A program made the translations under genes and the position numbers. From assembly GCF_014644735.1 (NCBI RefSeq), contig NZ_BMKZ01000021.1, positions 1 to 51,246 on the forward strand: a stretch of 51,246 bases of DNA. The letters are read 5' to 3'. The notes under the pieces were generated by a model, which worked only from the letters and a program-made list of their open reading frames with translations, did not search any database and was not told the DNA's origin. Position 1 is the first letter of the stretch; every line of letters begins with the position of its first letter. The DNA comes from Caldalkalibacillus thermarum (GTDB lineage: Bacteria; Bacillota; Bacilli; Caldalkalibacillales; Caldalkalibacillaceae). Of the stretch, positions 43,774 through 51,246 are shown piece after piece.

Positions 43774-45958
43774 ACAGCGGTGGAATCAAGGTTAAACTCA
43801 CCCGCTCCCGCTCCAGGTCCACTTCTTTTACCCATACGGTGACAATATCACCCACTGAGACCACATCAAGGGGATGACGGACATAATGCTTACTAAGTTG
43901 TGAAATGTGTACCAGTCCGTCATTTTTAAGCCCAATGTCCACAAAGGCTCCAAAATCAACCACATTGCGGACCGTGCCTTCAAGTTGCATCCCTGCTGTA
44001 AGGTCTTCAATTTTCAAGATGTCTTTCAGCAACAGCGGCTGGGTCAGTTCATCCCGAGGATCCCGCCGGGGCTTTTGTAAAGCTTCAATGATATCGGTTA
44101 AAGTGGGTACCCCAATATCCAGCCGGTTCGCCCAGTCCTCAATATCCACACCTTGCAGGGCCTCAATTAACTGGGGGGACCCAATCTCATGTTTCTCAAA
44201 TCCCAGTTCAGTTAAAAAACGCTCTGCTTCCGGATAGGATTCAGGATGGATAGGGGTTTGGTCGAAAGGATCCTCACCGTCAAAGATGCGCATAAATCCA
44301 ACAGCCTGTTCATATGTTTTGGCTCCTAAACGGGGGACATCCAACAGTTGACGGCGGCTGGTCAGCCTGCCATGTTGTTCCCTGTATTTCACAACTTCCT
44401 TGGCCACCGATTTGTTTAGGCCTGACACATATTGCAACAGGGACACAGAGGCCGTATTCACATCCACACCAACCTGGTTGACCACTGTCTCCACAACAAA
44501 GGACAAACTTTCACTTAACTTGGTTTGCGATACATCATGCTGGTACTGGCCCACTCCGATCGATTTTGGATCGATTTTAACCAGCTCAGCCAAGGGATCC
44601 TGCAGGCGTCTGGCGATGGAGATGGCACTTCGCTCCGCCACGTCAAGATCGGGAAATTCTTCTGTGGCAAGAGGAGACGCTGAGTAAACACTGGCTCCAG
44701 CCTCATTAATCATGATATAAGCCAGCTCATGTTCGGTTTCCTGAATCACTTGGGCCAGAAATTGCTCTGTTTCCCTGGAGGCGGTGCCATTGCCAATGGC
44801 CACAATGTCAACCTGGTACTTGTCCACCAAGGCCAGCAATTTCCGTTTCGCTTCCTCTATCTTGTTATGGGGCGGAACAGGGTAGATGACATCAATTGCC
44901 AGCACTTTCCCCGTGGGATCCACCACGGCCAGCTTACATCCCGTGCGGTAAGCTGGATCAATGCCCAGCACAGTTTTGCCCCGCACAGGCGGTTGCAACA
45001 AGAGGGCACGCAGATTCTTGGCAAAGATGTGGATGGCTTGCTCTTCAGCCTGCTCCGTTAATTCCCGCCGGATCTCCCGCTCGATCGCCGGGGCAATCAA
45101 GCGTTTATAACTGTCAACGATGGCCTGGTCTATGTATGACGCGGCAGGGGAACGTTCATTTTTCACCCAGCGCTTCTGGAGGTACCGCTTGATTGTTTCT
45201 GTCTCAACTTCAAGCTTAACTTTGATCACTTCTTCTTTTTCCGCCCGGTTAATGGCCAGCACCCGGTGAGAAACAAGCTGGGGGATTGGGCTTTGATACT
45301 CATAGTACATGCGGTACACTTGCCTGGGATCATGTTCCTGGTTCTTCAATTCTGTGACCAGCCGTCCATTGGCAAACGTATAATCCCGAATCCACTGCCT
45401 GACCTCAGCCTCATCGGCGATCCACTCGGCAATAATGTCCATGGCGCCTTGCAAGACATCTTCCACCGTATGGAGTTCATGTTCCGTGGAGAGATAGCGT
45501 TCCGCTTCTTTTTCTGGGCTTTCAAGGGAACAGTTGACAAGCCACTCGGCTAATGGTTCCAACCCTTTTTCCTTGGCCACTGTCGCCCTGGTTCTGCGTT
45601 TGGGGCGGAAGGGCCGGTAATAGTCTTCCACCTCTTGCAGTTTCTCAGCCCGCACGATTTTTTCCTTCAGTTCTTCAGTCAGTTTTCCCTGTTCAGCGAT
45701 AAGACGCAGCACTTCCTCTTTACGCTGCCACAAGTTTTGAAGATAACGATACCGTTCCTCTATGGCCCGGATTTGTTCTTCGTTTAATCCGCCGGTGACT
45801 TCCTTGCGATAGCGGGCCACAAAAGGAACGGTATTCCCCTCTTGTAACAGTGCGATTGTTCTTTTGACAGCTTCCTTTGGGATGTTAAGTTCCTGATGCA
45901 GGACATTAAACAACGCTTCCTCCATTTTCAAGTGGTCATGCTCCACTATACCTGTCAT
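43751..45958 (-). CDS. Tex-type S1 RNA-binding protein
   Basis: 735 residues. A helical N-terminal region (VPFVARYRKEVTGGLNEEQ), the YqgF-like nuclease-fold part (GIDPAYRTGCKLAVVD), a helix-hairpin-helix motif (VSLLQYVSGLNKSVAKEVV) and a C-terminal S1 domain (GMQLEGTVRNVVDFGAFVDIGL). This is the YdcI/Tex family, a transcription accessory protein that binds nucleic acid. It starts 12 bp after sigB, so the two are likely co-transcribed. Confidence 0.93.
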   Translation of the reverse strand: MTGIVEHDHLKMEEALFNVLHQELNIPKEAVKRTIALLQEGNTVPFVARYRKEVTGGLNEEQIRAIEERYRYLQNLWQRKEEVLRLIAEQGKLTEELKEKIVRAEKLQEVEDYYRPFRPKRRTRATVAKEKGLEPLAEWLVNCSLESPEKEAERYLSTEHELHTVEDVLQGAMDIIAEWIADEAEVRQWIRDYTFANGRLVTELKNQEHDPRQVYRMYYEYQSPIPQLVSHRVLAINRAEKEEVIKVKLEVETETIKRYLQKRWVKNERSPAASYIDQAIVDSYKRLIAPAIEREIRRELTEQAEEQAIHIFAKNLRALLLQPPVRGKTVLGIDPAYRTGCKLAVVDPTGKVLAIDVIYPVPPHNKIEEAKRKLLALVDKYQVDIVAIGNGTASRETEQFLAQVIQETEHELAYIMINEAGASVYSASPLATEEFPDLDVAERSAISIARRLQDPLAELVKIDPKSIGVGQYQHDVSQTKLSESLSFVVETVVNQVGVDVNTASVSLLQYVSGLNKSVAKEVVKYREQHGRLTSRRQLLDVPRLGAKTYEQAVGFMRIFDGEDPFDQTPIHPESYPEAERFLTELGFEKHEIGSPQLIEALQGVDIEDWANRLDIGVPTLTDIIEALQKPRRDPRDELTQPLLLKDILKIEDLTAGMQLEGTVRNVVDFGAFVDIGLKNDGLVHISQLSKHYVRHPLDVVSVGDIVTVWVKEVDLERERVSLTLIPPLSNQSGDA

Positions 45959-45970
45959 TCTTCCACACTC

Positions 45971-46762
45971 CTAACTGCTTTGAGTCAAGGTGTCTGTTTT
46001 TTTCAACAGCTCTCTTAACTTGTGCAAAGCTCGCCTTTGCAAACGGGAAACATGCATTTGGGATATATTGAGCCGCTCCCCAGCCTCCCTTTGACTTAAA
46101 CCCTCAAAAAAAGTCAGCCTGATGACCTGTTGTTCCCTTTCCGATAACACGGGCAGCAATTTTTCCAGCAACATGCGCCTGTTGACCTGTTCATAGCCCT
46201 GTTCTGTCTCACCCACCATATCAAGGAGGTTCACCGTGCTGCCATCCTGGCCAGCCTCAAAATCGCTATCCATGGACAAGGCCTGGTAACTGCGGCTGAT
46301 TTCCAAAGTTTCCAACACTTCTTCTTCCGACGCTTCCACCCGTTGGGCAATTTCTTTAATCTGTGGCGAACGGCCCAATTCAGTGGTTAAATCATCTATC
46401 GCTTGTTTAATTTTGGGTGCCAGCTCTTTAATCCGTCGCGGAACATGAACACTCCAAGTTTTGTCCCGGATATAGCGCTTTATCTCTCCCACAATGGTGG
46501 GAACAGCAAAACGTTCAAACGTCCGTCCGTATGAAGTATCATAACGGTCCAAGGCTGACAATAGACCGATCATGCCGACTTGAATCAAGTCATCAAGCGC
46601 TTGCTCGTTGCTGGCAAACTTGCGGGCCAATGAATGGACAAGGGGTTCAAAATGCAGCACTAGGCGGGTCTTAATCTCTTCGTCCGGCTCTTTCTGGAAA
46701 GCCTCAATCAGCCGGTAAATGTCATCTTTATGATGAAGATGACGTTTGGACTGGACGGTCAT
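45971..46762 (-). CDS. sigB: General stress sigma factor SigB
   Basis: 263 residues of the sigma-70 SigB/SigF/SigG class. Region 2 ALDDLIQVGMIGLLSALDRYD, region 3 and region 4 (LSEREQQVIRLTFFEGLSQ) are intact. It overlaps rsbW by 35 bp. It directs general stress genes. Confidence 0.93.
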   Translation of the reverse strand: MTVQSKRHLHHKDDIYRLIEAFQKEPDEEIKTRLVLHFEPLVHSLARKFASNEQALDDLIQVGMIGLLSALDRYDTSYGRTFERFAVPTIVGEIKRYIRDKTWSVHVPRRIKELAPKIKQAIDDLTTELGRSPQIKEIAQRVEASEEEVLETLEISRSYQALSMDSDFEAGQDGSTVNLLDMVGETEQGYEQVNRRMLLEKLLPVLSEREQQVIRLTFFEGLSQREAGERLNISQMHVSRLQRRALHKLRELLKKTDTLTQSS

Positions 46763-47198
46763 TAGATTCCACCTCTTTAAATTTGGTCATTTGGATCATG
46801 ATTCCGTCCTTCTTCTGGATCTCCACGCGATCCATCAACGCTTCAATTAAATACAGTCCCAACCCTCCTTCATACAACGTTTGAATTTCTGTCTTGTGGC
46901 TGATCGGTCTGGAATACCGTTTGATCTGATTCACTTCGAAACGTTGCCCGTGATCAATCACCACGATCTCCAAACGGTTAGGATAAGTCAGACATTTAAC
47001 CCGAATGCTGCCCTCCTGCTCCTGGTAAGCATGAGTAACGGCATTGGTACAGGCTTCGGCCACGGCCACTTTCATATCCTCAATTTCATCGAAGGAAAAG
47101 CCCAACCGGCTGGCCAAGCCAGAAATAAGCAGCCGAACAACTCCAACATATTCAGGTTTTGCTGGAATATTCAGTTCCACCACGTCATTTGCCTGCAT
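46728..47198 (-). CDS. rsbW: Anti-sigma B factor and kinase RsbW
   Basis: 156 residues, HATPase fold. ACTNAVTHAYQ (N-box) and the GGLGLYLIEALMD G-box are visible. It binds and blocks SigB, and phosphorylates RsbV. No rsbV lies upstream, and no rsbX downstream. AGGGAGGAG is ahead of the ATG. Confidence 0.92.
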   Translation of the reverse strand: MQANDVVELNIPAKPEYVGVVRLLISGLASRLGFSFDEIEDMKVAVAEACTNAVTHAYQEQEGSIRVKCLTYPNRLEIVVIDHGQRFEVNQIKRYSRPISHKTEIQTLYEGGLGLYLIEALMDRVEIQKKDGIMIQMTKFKEVESNDRPVQTSSSS

Positions 47199-47238
47199 CT
47201 TGAGTACTCCTCCCTACTTGTTAAACGCTAGTAAGTAT

Positions 47239-47264
47239 GTACCCTTATCTATCAGGTTAGAAAC
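47239..47264 (-). promoter_or_regulatory. SigB-type promoter of rsbW-sigB
   Basis: Minus strand GTTTCT (47264-47259), 14-bp spacer, GGGTAC (47244-47239), against consensus GTTTAA and GGGTAT. It points to autoregulation by SigB. Confidence 0.6.
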
Positions 47265-47295
47265 ATCATTATGGAATAAAATCCTTAGAACAAAA

Positions 47296-47323
47296 ATAAA
47301 AAGCCCTGTTCGAACGGGCTTTC
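47296..47323 (-). terminator. Terminator of ndoAI-ndoA
   Basis: AAAGCCC and GGGCTTT around GTTCGAAC, with TTTTTATTTTTG on the minus strand, 44 bp past the ndoA stop. Confidence 0.8.
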
Positions 47324-47366
47324 GGCTACATTCTGCCGCTAATCAGCTTAGGCCAGCCATGCTGCC

Positions 47367-47717
47367 TTAAAAATCGATTAACCCTAAGCTGATCTGCAAG
47401 GCATCATCCACTCGTGCCATCATCTCCTCATCAAGATGGGTAATCTTATCTGTCAGGCGCTGTTTATCAATGGTGCGTATTTGCTCGAGCAGAATGACAG
47501 AATCTTTTTCAAACCCATACATCTTGGCATCAATTTCAACGTGTGTGGGCAGTTTGGCTTTTTGAATTTGGGCTGTAATAGCTGCCACAATAACAGTGGG
47601 GCTGAAGCGGTTGCCAATATCGTTTTGAATCACAAGTACGGGGCGTACGCCACCCTGTTCTGACCCTACAACAGGTGACAGATCCGCAAAAAAAACATCG
47701 CCACGTTTAACGATCAA
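47367..47717 (-). CDS. ndoA: EndoA toxin, MazF-type mRNA interferase
   Basis: 116 residues. [30 protein letters not shown] and TVIVAAIT are the MazF core. Cleaves mRNA at a UACAU site in B. subtilis. Its antitoxin is 3 bp upstream. Placed before sigB regulation genes as in Bacillus. Confidence 0.95.
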   Translation of the reverse strand: MIVKRGDVFFADLSPVVGSEQGGVRPVLVIQNDIGNRFSPTVIVAAITAQIQKAKLPTHVEIDAKMYGFEKDSVILLEQIRTIDKQRLTDKITHLDEEMMARVDDALQISLGLIDF

Positions 47718-47720
47718 ATG

Positions 47721-47999
47721 CTACACCCCGCTCACTAAGCGGTCTAAGGTGTGATCTGCCTCTTCCTCAGCAAGAAACGCTTCCGATGCCATGTTTAGAT
47801 TTATGTTGGCCATTTCCATATATCCTTTTTTCATGCTTTCCCGCAGCTGACGTTTCTTACGTTCCCGCAAGTAAAATTTCATTGCTTGGCGAATCAATTC
47901 ACTCCGGTTGGACTGCTCCTTCTTCGCCACCCCGTCCACTTCTTTAAGCAAGTTTTGGGGAAGGGTAATCATGATTCGCTTTGTTTTGGAATTAGACAC
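47721..47999 (-). CDS. ndoAI: EndoAI antitoxin, ribbon-helix-helix
   Basis: 92 residues. RIMITLPQNLLKEVDGVAKKEQSNRSE is the RHH domain and the charged tail binds the toxin. The frame can also start with TTG at 48005; GGAGGTG fits GTG at 47999 better by spacing. Confidence 0.9.
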   Translation of the reverse strand: MSNSKTKRIMITLPQNLLKEVDGVAKKEQSNRSELIRQAMKFYLRERKKRQLRESMKKGYMEMANINLNMASEAFLAEEEADHTLDRLVSGV

Positions 48000-48160
48000 G
48001 ATCAAAGCACCTCCAACAATTGCCGTACAACCAATATTATGTTACGCATTCATTAAATATACTACCATTATAGAGCCGAAGGACCAAATTTATACGTCAA
48101 CACTCTCTTCCCCTATCGATTCTAACATGGGTGCAAATAGTCCTGCAACACATATTTTTG

Positions 48161-49351
48161 CTATACCAGATGGCGGTCTTTGCTTAACAGATCCTGCACT
48201 TCCGGTTTGGAGCCCACATACACTCTGGGCACCCGCTTGGATATCTGGCAAGGGATTTCATAGTTAATCGTTCCGATCAAGCCAGCCAGTTCATCCACGC
48301 TCACTTCGCTATCCTCTTCTTTGCCGATAAGGGTCACACGCTGGTTACGCTTATAGGGACGGTCCAGCTTCACCATCATTTGATCCATGCACACTCTGCC
48401 CACCACGGGATAACGCCGTCCATCAATCAGCACATGGGCCCGGTTGGACAACAACCGGCTGTAGCCGTCAGCATAGCCGATGGGGATGGTGCCGATCCAT
48501 TCCTCTTCCCGGGCCCGGTAAGTACAGCCGTAACTGATGCCGTGACCCACTGGGACCTGCTTAACCTGGCTCAAGGCGGAGTAAAGCGAAAAAGCAGACT
48601 GAAGTTTAAACGGCAAAAGACCGCCCATCCAATCCGCCGGCAGCAAGCCATACATGCTGATGCCCAGCCGGACCATATTGGTGTGCCGGCCTGTCGTTTG
48701 TCTGATCAACCCGGCACTGTTAGCCAGATGAATGAACCGGGGTTTAATCCCGCTTTTAAAAATCAGTTCCACCCTCTCATCAAAACAAGCCAGCTGGCGG
48801 CGCAAATAGGCGTCATCCTGTTCATCAGCCGTAGCTAAATGGGAGTAGACGCCCTCCCAGTTCAGCAAGTTGTGATCTGAAGCATGATTCAGCCTCATAT
48901 AGGCCTGCACCATCTGTTCCAGTTCATCAAGAGACGGGATACCCAGCCGGCCCATGCCCGTATCCAATTTGAGATGAAAAGAAAGGGGAGGTTCCTCTGA
49001 GCTGACCCGGGCTGCTATATCTTCAAAATAGGCGTAGTCGGGAACGGTGACAGACAGCCGGTGCCGCTGGGCCAAGGGCAAATACTCAGGCAGCACATAG
49101 CCAAGTACCAGTACAGGCGCTTGAATACCTGCCTGACGCAATTCAATGCCTTCCTCCAGCAAGGCCACCGCCAGCCAATCCGCTCCTGCCCTGAGAGCAG
49201 ACTGAGCCACCCGCACAGCGCCATGACCGTAGCCATCCGCCTTTACGGTGGCCATCAGGGCTTTATCTTTAGCCAGATACTTTTTGAAATTTGCTACATT
49301 GTCATAAATGGCATCCAGATTAATTTCCGCCCATGTTTGCCGATAAAACAT
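48161..49351 (-). CDS. alr: Alanine racemase
   Basis: 396 residues. Supplies D-alanine for peptidoglycan. The PLP lysine is in MATVKADGYGHGA and the catalytic tyrosine in HGISYGCTYRAREEEW. N-terminal TIM barrel and C-terminal beta domain are complete. Confidence 0.95.
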   Translation of the reverse strand: MFYRQTWAEINLDAIYDNVANFKKYLAKDKALMATVKADGYGHGAVRVAQSALRAGADWLAVALLEEGIELRQAGIQAPVLVLGYVLPEYLPLAQRHRLSVTVPDYAYFEDIAARVSSEEPPLSFHLKLDTGMGRLGIPSLDELEQMVQAYMRLNHASDHNLLNWEGVYSHLATADEQDDAYLRRQLACFDERVELIFKSGIKPRFIHLANSAGLIRQTTGRHTNMVRLGISMYGLLPADWMGGLLPFKLQSAFSLYSALSQVKQVPVGHGISYGCTYRAREEEWIGTIPIGYADGYSRLLSNRAHVLIDGRRYPVVGRVCMDQMMVKLDRPYKRNQRVTLIGKEEDSEVSVDELAGLIGTINYEIPCQISKRVPRVYVGSKPEVQDLLSKDRHLV

Positions 49352-49503
49352 CCCGCTTCACTCTCTTCGCTTATGCTCTATTATTACTTTTTTATCATAT
49401 TTATACCATACCATCCCAACAAAAAAGAAGAATAGGTGATCTGCGCCTATTCTTCCCACAACAAGCAACAATCCCTAGTCATAAGAATTTTGCTCCCCGT
49501 TGT

Positions 49504-50514
49504 TTATTTATCCGCTTGACCTGCCATCGACTGGGCAATAGCCACCATTTCTTCTTTAGGCAGGTCGCCCGTCAACCAGAAATCGACACCTTCATAGGTC
49601 CAGATTAAGCTTCTATCTGACATTACTCCCACGGCAAAGCCGAGGTCAACCGGTTGGCCTTCGGGCATGCTCACCATTTTAGAATGTTGGGCATGTTGTT
49701 GAATGATGGTATAGTGATAATCTCCGGCATAGCGAAGAACCACTTTAGCCTCGCCATCTTGGGCAATCTCTTTCTCTTCCACCAGTTCCACATTTGGGGG
49801 CTGATAGGCCGGATAGAACGTGCCTAAACTTCTCTTCTCATTCGCTTCCTCTTCATCGGACACGGCGGGCAAAGCGTCCCGGTGAGCCCCTTGCATGTTC
49901 CGCTCAATGTCAAAGGCGTCATCTTCAAAGGTATAATCTACTTCTACATTGGTAAAGTGCACTTCCACCAGCACATTAAAGTCCGCATCCATGAGATGCA
50001 CCTTGGTTGGCTTTAAGTCTTTATCCAGCCAGATGCGCTGGTGCTTCAGCGTCTTATTATGATAATTGGCTGCTGTATCAAAGACGTACTGGTCCCCTTC
50101 GACCGCAAATTGGCGGTTTGAATCGCTTAAGATATCCCTAATCAACGATTCATACAGATAAACCTGGGGCTGGTTGCCAGGCCAGTTGCTCTGGAAGCGG
50201 AAACTTTTGTTCAAATGGGGAGTAAGGACAAAGACACCATCATCATTCTTAAGGATTATTTGGGTAATATCCCGCGCCTTGTTGGTCAAACTGATGCGGT
50301 AGTAGTCCGGCTCTTTGTGCCACACCTCCACATCGTATTCATGGGGCTCACGGCCAGTTTTAAGTACCAGTTGAATCTCAGCCTTATAACTCTTTAAATC
50401 GTCCAGACGCTTGCTCAACTCTCCCGCCACTTCCTCCTCGTCTTTCGCGCCGCAGGCGGCAAGAAGAGAGAAGACCATGACCAGTAAAGCGAGGATCAGC
50501 CATGCCTTTCGCAT
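49504..50514 (-). CDS. LolA-like lipoprotein, YdcC type
   Basis: 336 residues. MRKAWLILALLVMVFSLLAAC is a lipoprotein signal (lipobox LAAC). The following domain is LolA/GerS-like (SKRLDDLKSYKAEIQLVLKTG, then VWHKEPDYYRISL). The family is involved in sporulation; the client is unknown. A frame begins at 50547, but the signal peptide begins at the ATG at 50514. Confidence 0.8.
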   Translation of the reverse strand: MRKAWLILALLVMVFSLLAACGAKDEEEVAGELSKRLDDLKSYKAEIQLVLKTGREPHEYDVEVWHKEPDYYRISLTNKARDITQIILKNDDGVFVLTPHLNKSFRFQSNWPGNQPQVYLYESLIRDILSDSNRQFAVEGDQYVFDTAANYHNKTLKHQRIWLDKDLKPTKVHLMDADFNVLVEVHFTNVEVDYTFEDDAFDIERNMQGAHRDALPAVSDEEEANEKRSLGTFYPAYQPPNVELVEEKEIAQDGEAKVVLRYAGDYHYTIIQQHAQHSKMVSMPEGQPVDLGFAVGVMSDRSLIWTYEGVDFWLTGDLPKEEMVAIAQSMAGQADK

Positions 50515-50603
50515 ATCATCATCCCTTTCACTCTTTTTACACTCCATATCTATGAGAGGAAAAGGGAAGATATGCAGACTAGCATGACATGCTTAAAAAA
50601 ATA

Positions 50604-50978
50604 TCATTGTTCAAGGATCACTTGGGCTAAAGCATAGTGGCGGGTATGGGAAATGGAGAGATGGACACGATAAGGGCAGGCCTTCCCATCATCCCACGGA
50701 GAGTGCCAGCTAACCACCGGCGCCCCGTCAGACTGACTGAGAATGGAAACATGATGCCAGGAAAAACGCTGGCCCACCCCACAGCCCAAAGCCTTGGCCA
50801 GCGCCTCTTTGGCCGCAAAACGGCCCGCCAGATACTCCACTTGCCTCCATTCAGAAAGCGGGGCATATTGGGCCTTTTCATCCGGTGTGAGAATGCGGGC
50901 CACAAAACGCGGCTGCCTGTCTCTGAGACGCCTGATCCGTCCCAGCTCCACCATATCAATTCCTGTGCCTATAATCAT
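50604..50978 (-). CDS. acpS: Holo-[acyl-carrier-protein] synthase
   Basis: 124 residues. GTGIDMVELGRIRR and the AGRFAAKEALAKALG metal/CoA motif are present. Transfers phosphopantetheine to ACP. Upstream partner in B. subtilis order. Confidence 0.94.
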   Translation of the reverse strand: MIIGTGIDMVELGRIRRLRDRQPRFVARILTPDEKAQYAPLSEWRQVEYLAGRFAAKEALAKALGCGVGQRFSWHHVSILSQSDGAPVVSWHSPWDDGKACPYRVHLSISHTRHYALAQVILEQ

Positions 50979-50999
50979 TCTTTAAGCCCCTTTTCCTGT

Positions 51000-51041
51000 T
51001 CATGATTATTCTTTCATGATTATTCTTTCATGATTATTCTT
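51000..51041. repeat. Three tandem 14-bp repeats
   Basis: TCATGATTATTCTT repeated three times without change, directly upstream of the acpS gene. Confidence 0.9.
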
Positions 51042-51120
51042 CCTGCAAAATATGATACAATATGGGCAAGTGTCCTTTCTGGAATCAGCTGTGAGTTGTG
51101 AAAGCGAGGTATTAAAGGTA

Positions 51121-51246
51121 TTGAACACTCCCACCACCTACGCTTCGCTTAGAGGTGGGGGATTCTTGGGAACAACAGCCTACCAGCCGTTTATTGACCA
51201 AGCGATCCCCGTGTGTCCCACGGTTCAGTTGACTAGGAAGCCAACA
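51121..51246 (-). ncRNA. Probable TnpB omega RNA and right end of an IS605-type element
   Basis: On the minus strand the sequence reads through CCGTG/CACGG (about 51199-51214), GTTGTTCCCAAG and a hairpin (CCACCTCTAAGCGAAGCGT and AGGTGG) to GTGTTCAA, ending at 51121. That layout fits the end of an IS605/IS1341 element and its TnpB guide RNA scaffold. The tnpB gene would lie beyond 51246. The flanking bases 51104-51120 would form the guide. Confidence 0.6.

Noticed and set aside
51000-51041. CRISPR array
   Set aside because: The units are contiguous with no spacers.

Overview
The window is a low-to-moderate GC, spore-forming Firmicute chromosome (Bacillales). Supporting evidence: a CIRCE-controlled groES-groEL, the tsaE-tsaB-rimI-tsaD t6A block next to thiL, a ydiF-type ABC-F gene, rex-tatA-tatC, yeaC/yeaD/yebA-guaA-pbuG, acpS-ydcC-alr-ndoAI-ndoA-rsbW-sigB-tex and the tiny spore gene cmpA. 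These match Bacillus subtilis neighbourhoods. Codon and amino-acid use would suit a thermophilic and/or alkaliphilic Bacillaceae member, but that is inference only.

Layout. 1-1237: right part of an ISL3-family insertion sequence. 1.3-11.55 kb: an AT-rich accessory cluster on the + strand: a five-gene oligopeptide ABC importer, an MFS transporter, a D-amino acid aminotransferase, a class I aminotransferase and a D-2-hydroxyacid dehydrogenase. 11.6-13.0 kb: a complete IS256-family element. 13.1-16.4 kb: pbuG (PurR-like boxes plus a guanine riboswitch) and guaA. 16.5-20.9 kb: a moxR/DUF58/transglutaminase operon. 21.1-24.8 kb: lipid kinase, a Fur-controlled DUF2325 gene, cstA with an unknown partner. 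25.0-27.1 kb: groES-groEL. 27.2-29.8 kb: moaC-moaB-rex-tatA-tatC. 30.1-36.5 kb: ABC-F ATPase, spermidine synthase, a large phosphatase-like membrane protein, a DnaA-box cluster and a HAD phosphatase. 36.6-40.4 kb: thiL-tsaE-tsaB-rimI-tsaD. 40.5-43.4 kb: a HesB-like gene with an in-frame UGA, a spore-type cell wall hydrolase, small genes and seven tRNAs. 43.5-51.0 kb: cmpA, tex, sigB, rsbW, ndoA, ndoAI, alr, a LolA-like lipoprotein and acpS. The right edge carries the end of an IS605-type element with a probable TnpB guide RNA.

Most important observation: at 40535-40840 a HesB/IscA-like protein is interrupted only by one UGA at codon 34, exactly in the GG-x-SS motif where relatives carry cysteine, and a SECIS-like hairpin lies about 20 nt downstream. 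It is best read as a selenoprotein that a standard gene caller would miss. Two other noteworthy signals are long RNA leaders whose closing helices cover the Shine-Dalgarno sequence of a spore-type cell wall hydrolase and of cmpA. A cluster of six exact or near-exact DnaA boxes sits between the membrane protein and the HAD gene. The molybdopterin genes, Tat translocase and Rex form one block, which fits an organism making exported, redox-regulated molybdoenzymes; such enzymes (for example formate dehydrogenases) often also need selenocysteine, but none is seen here.
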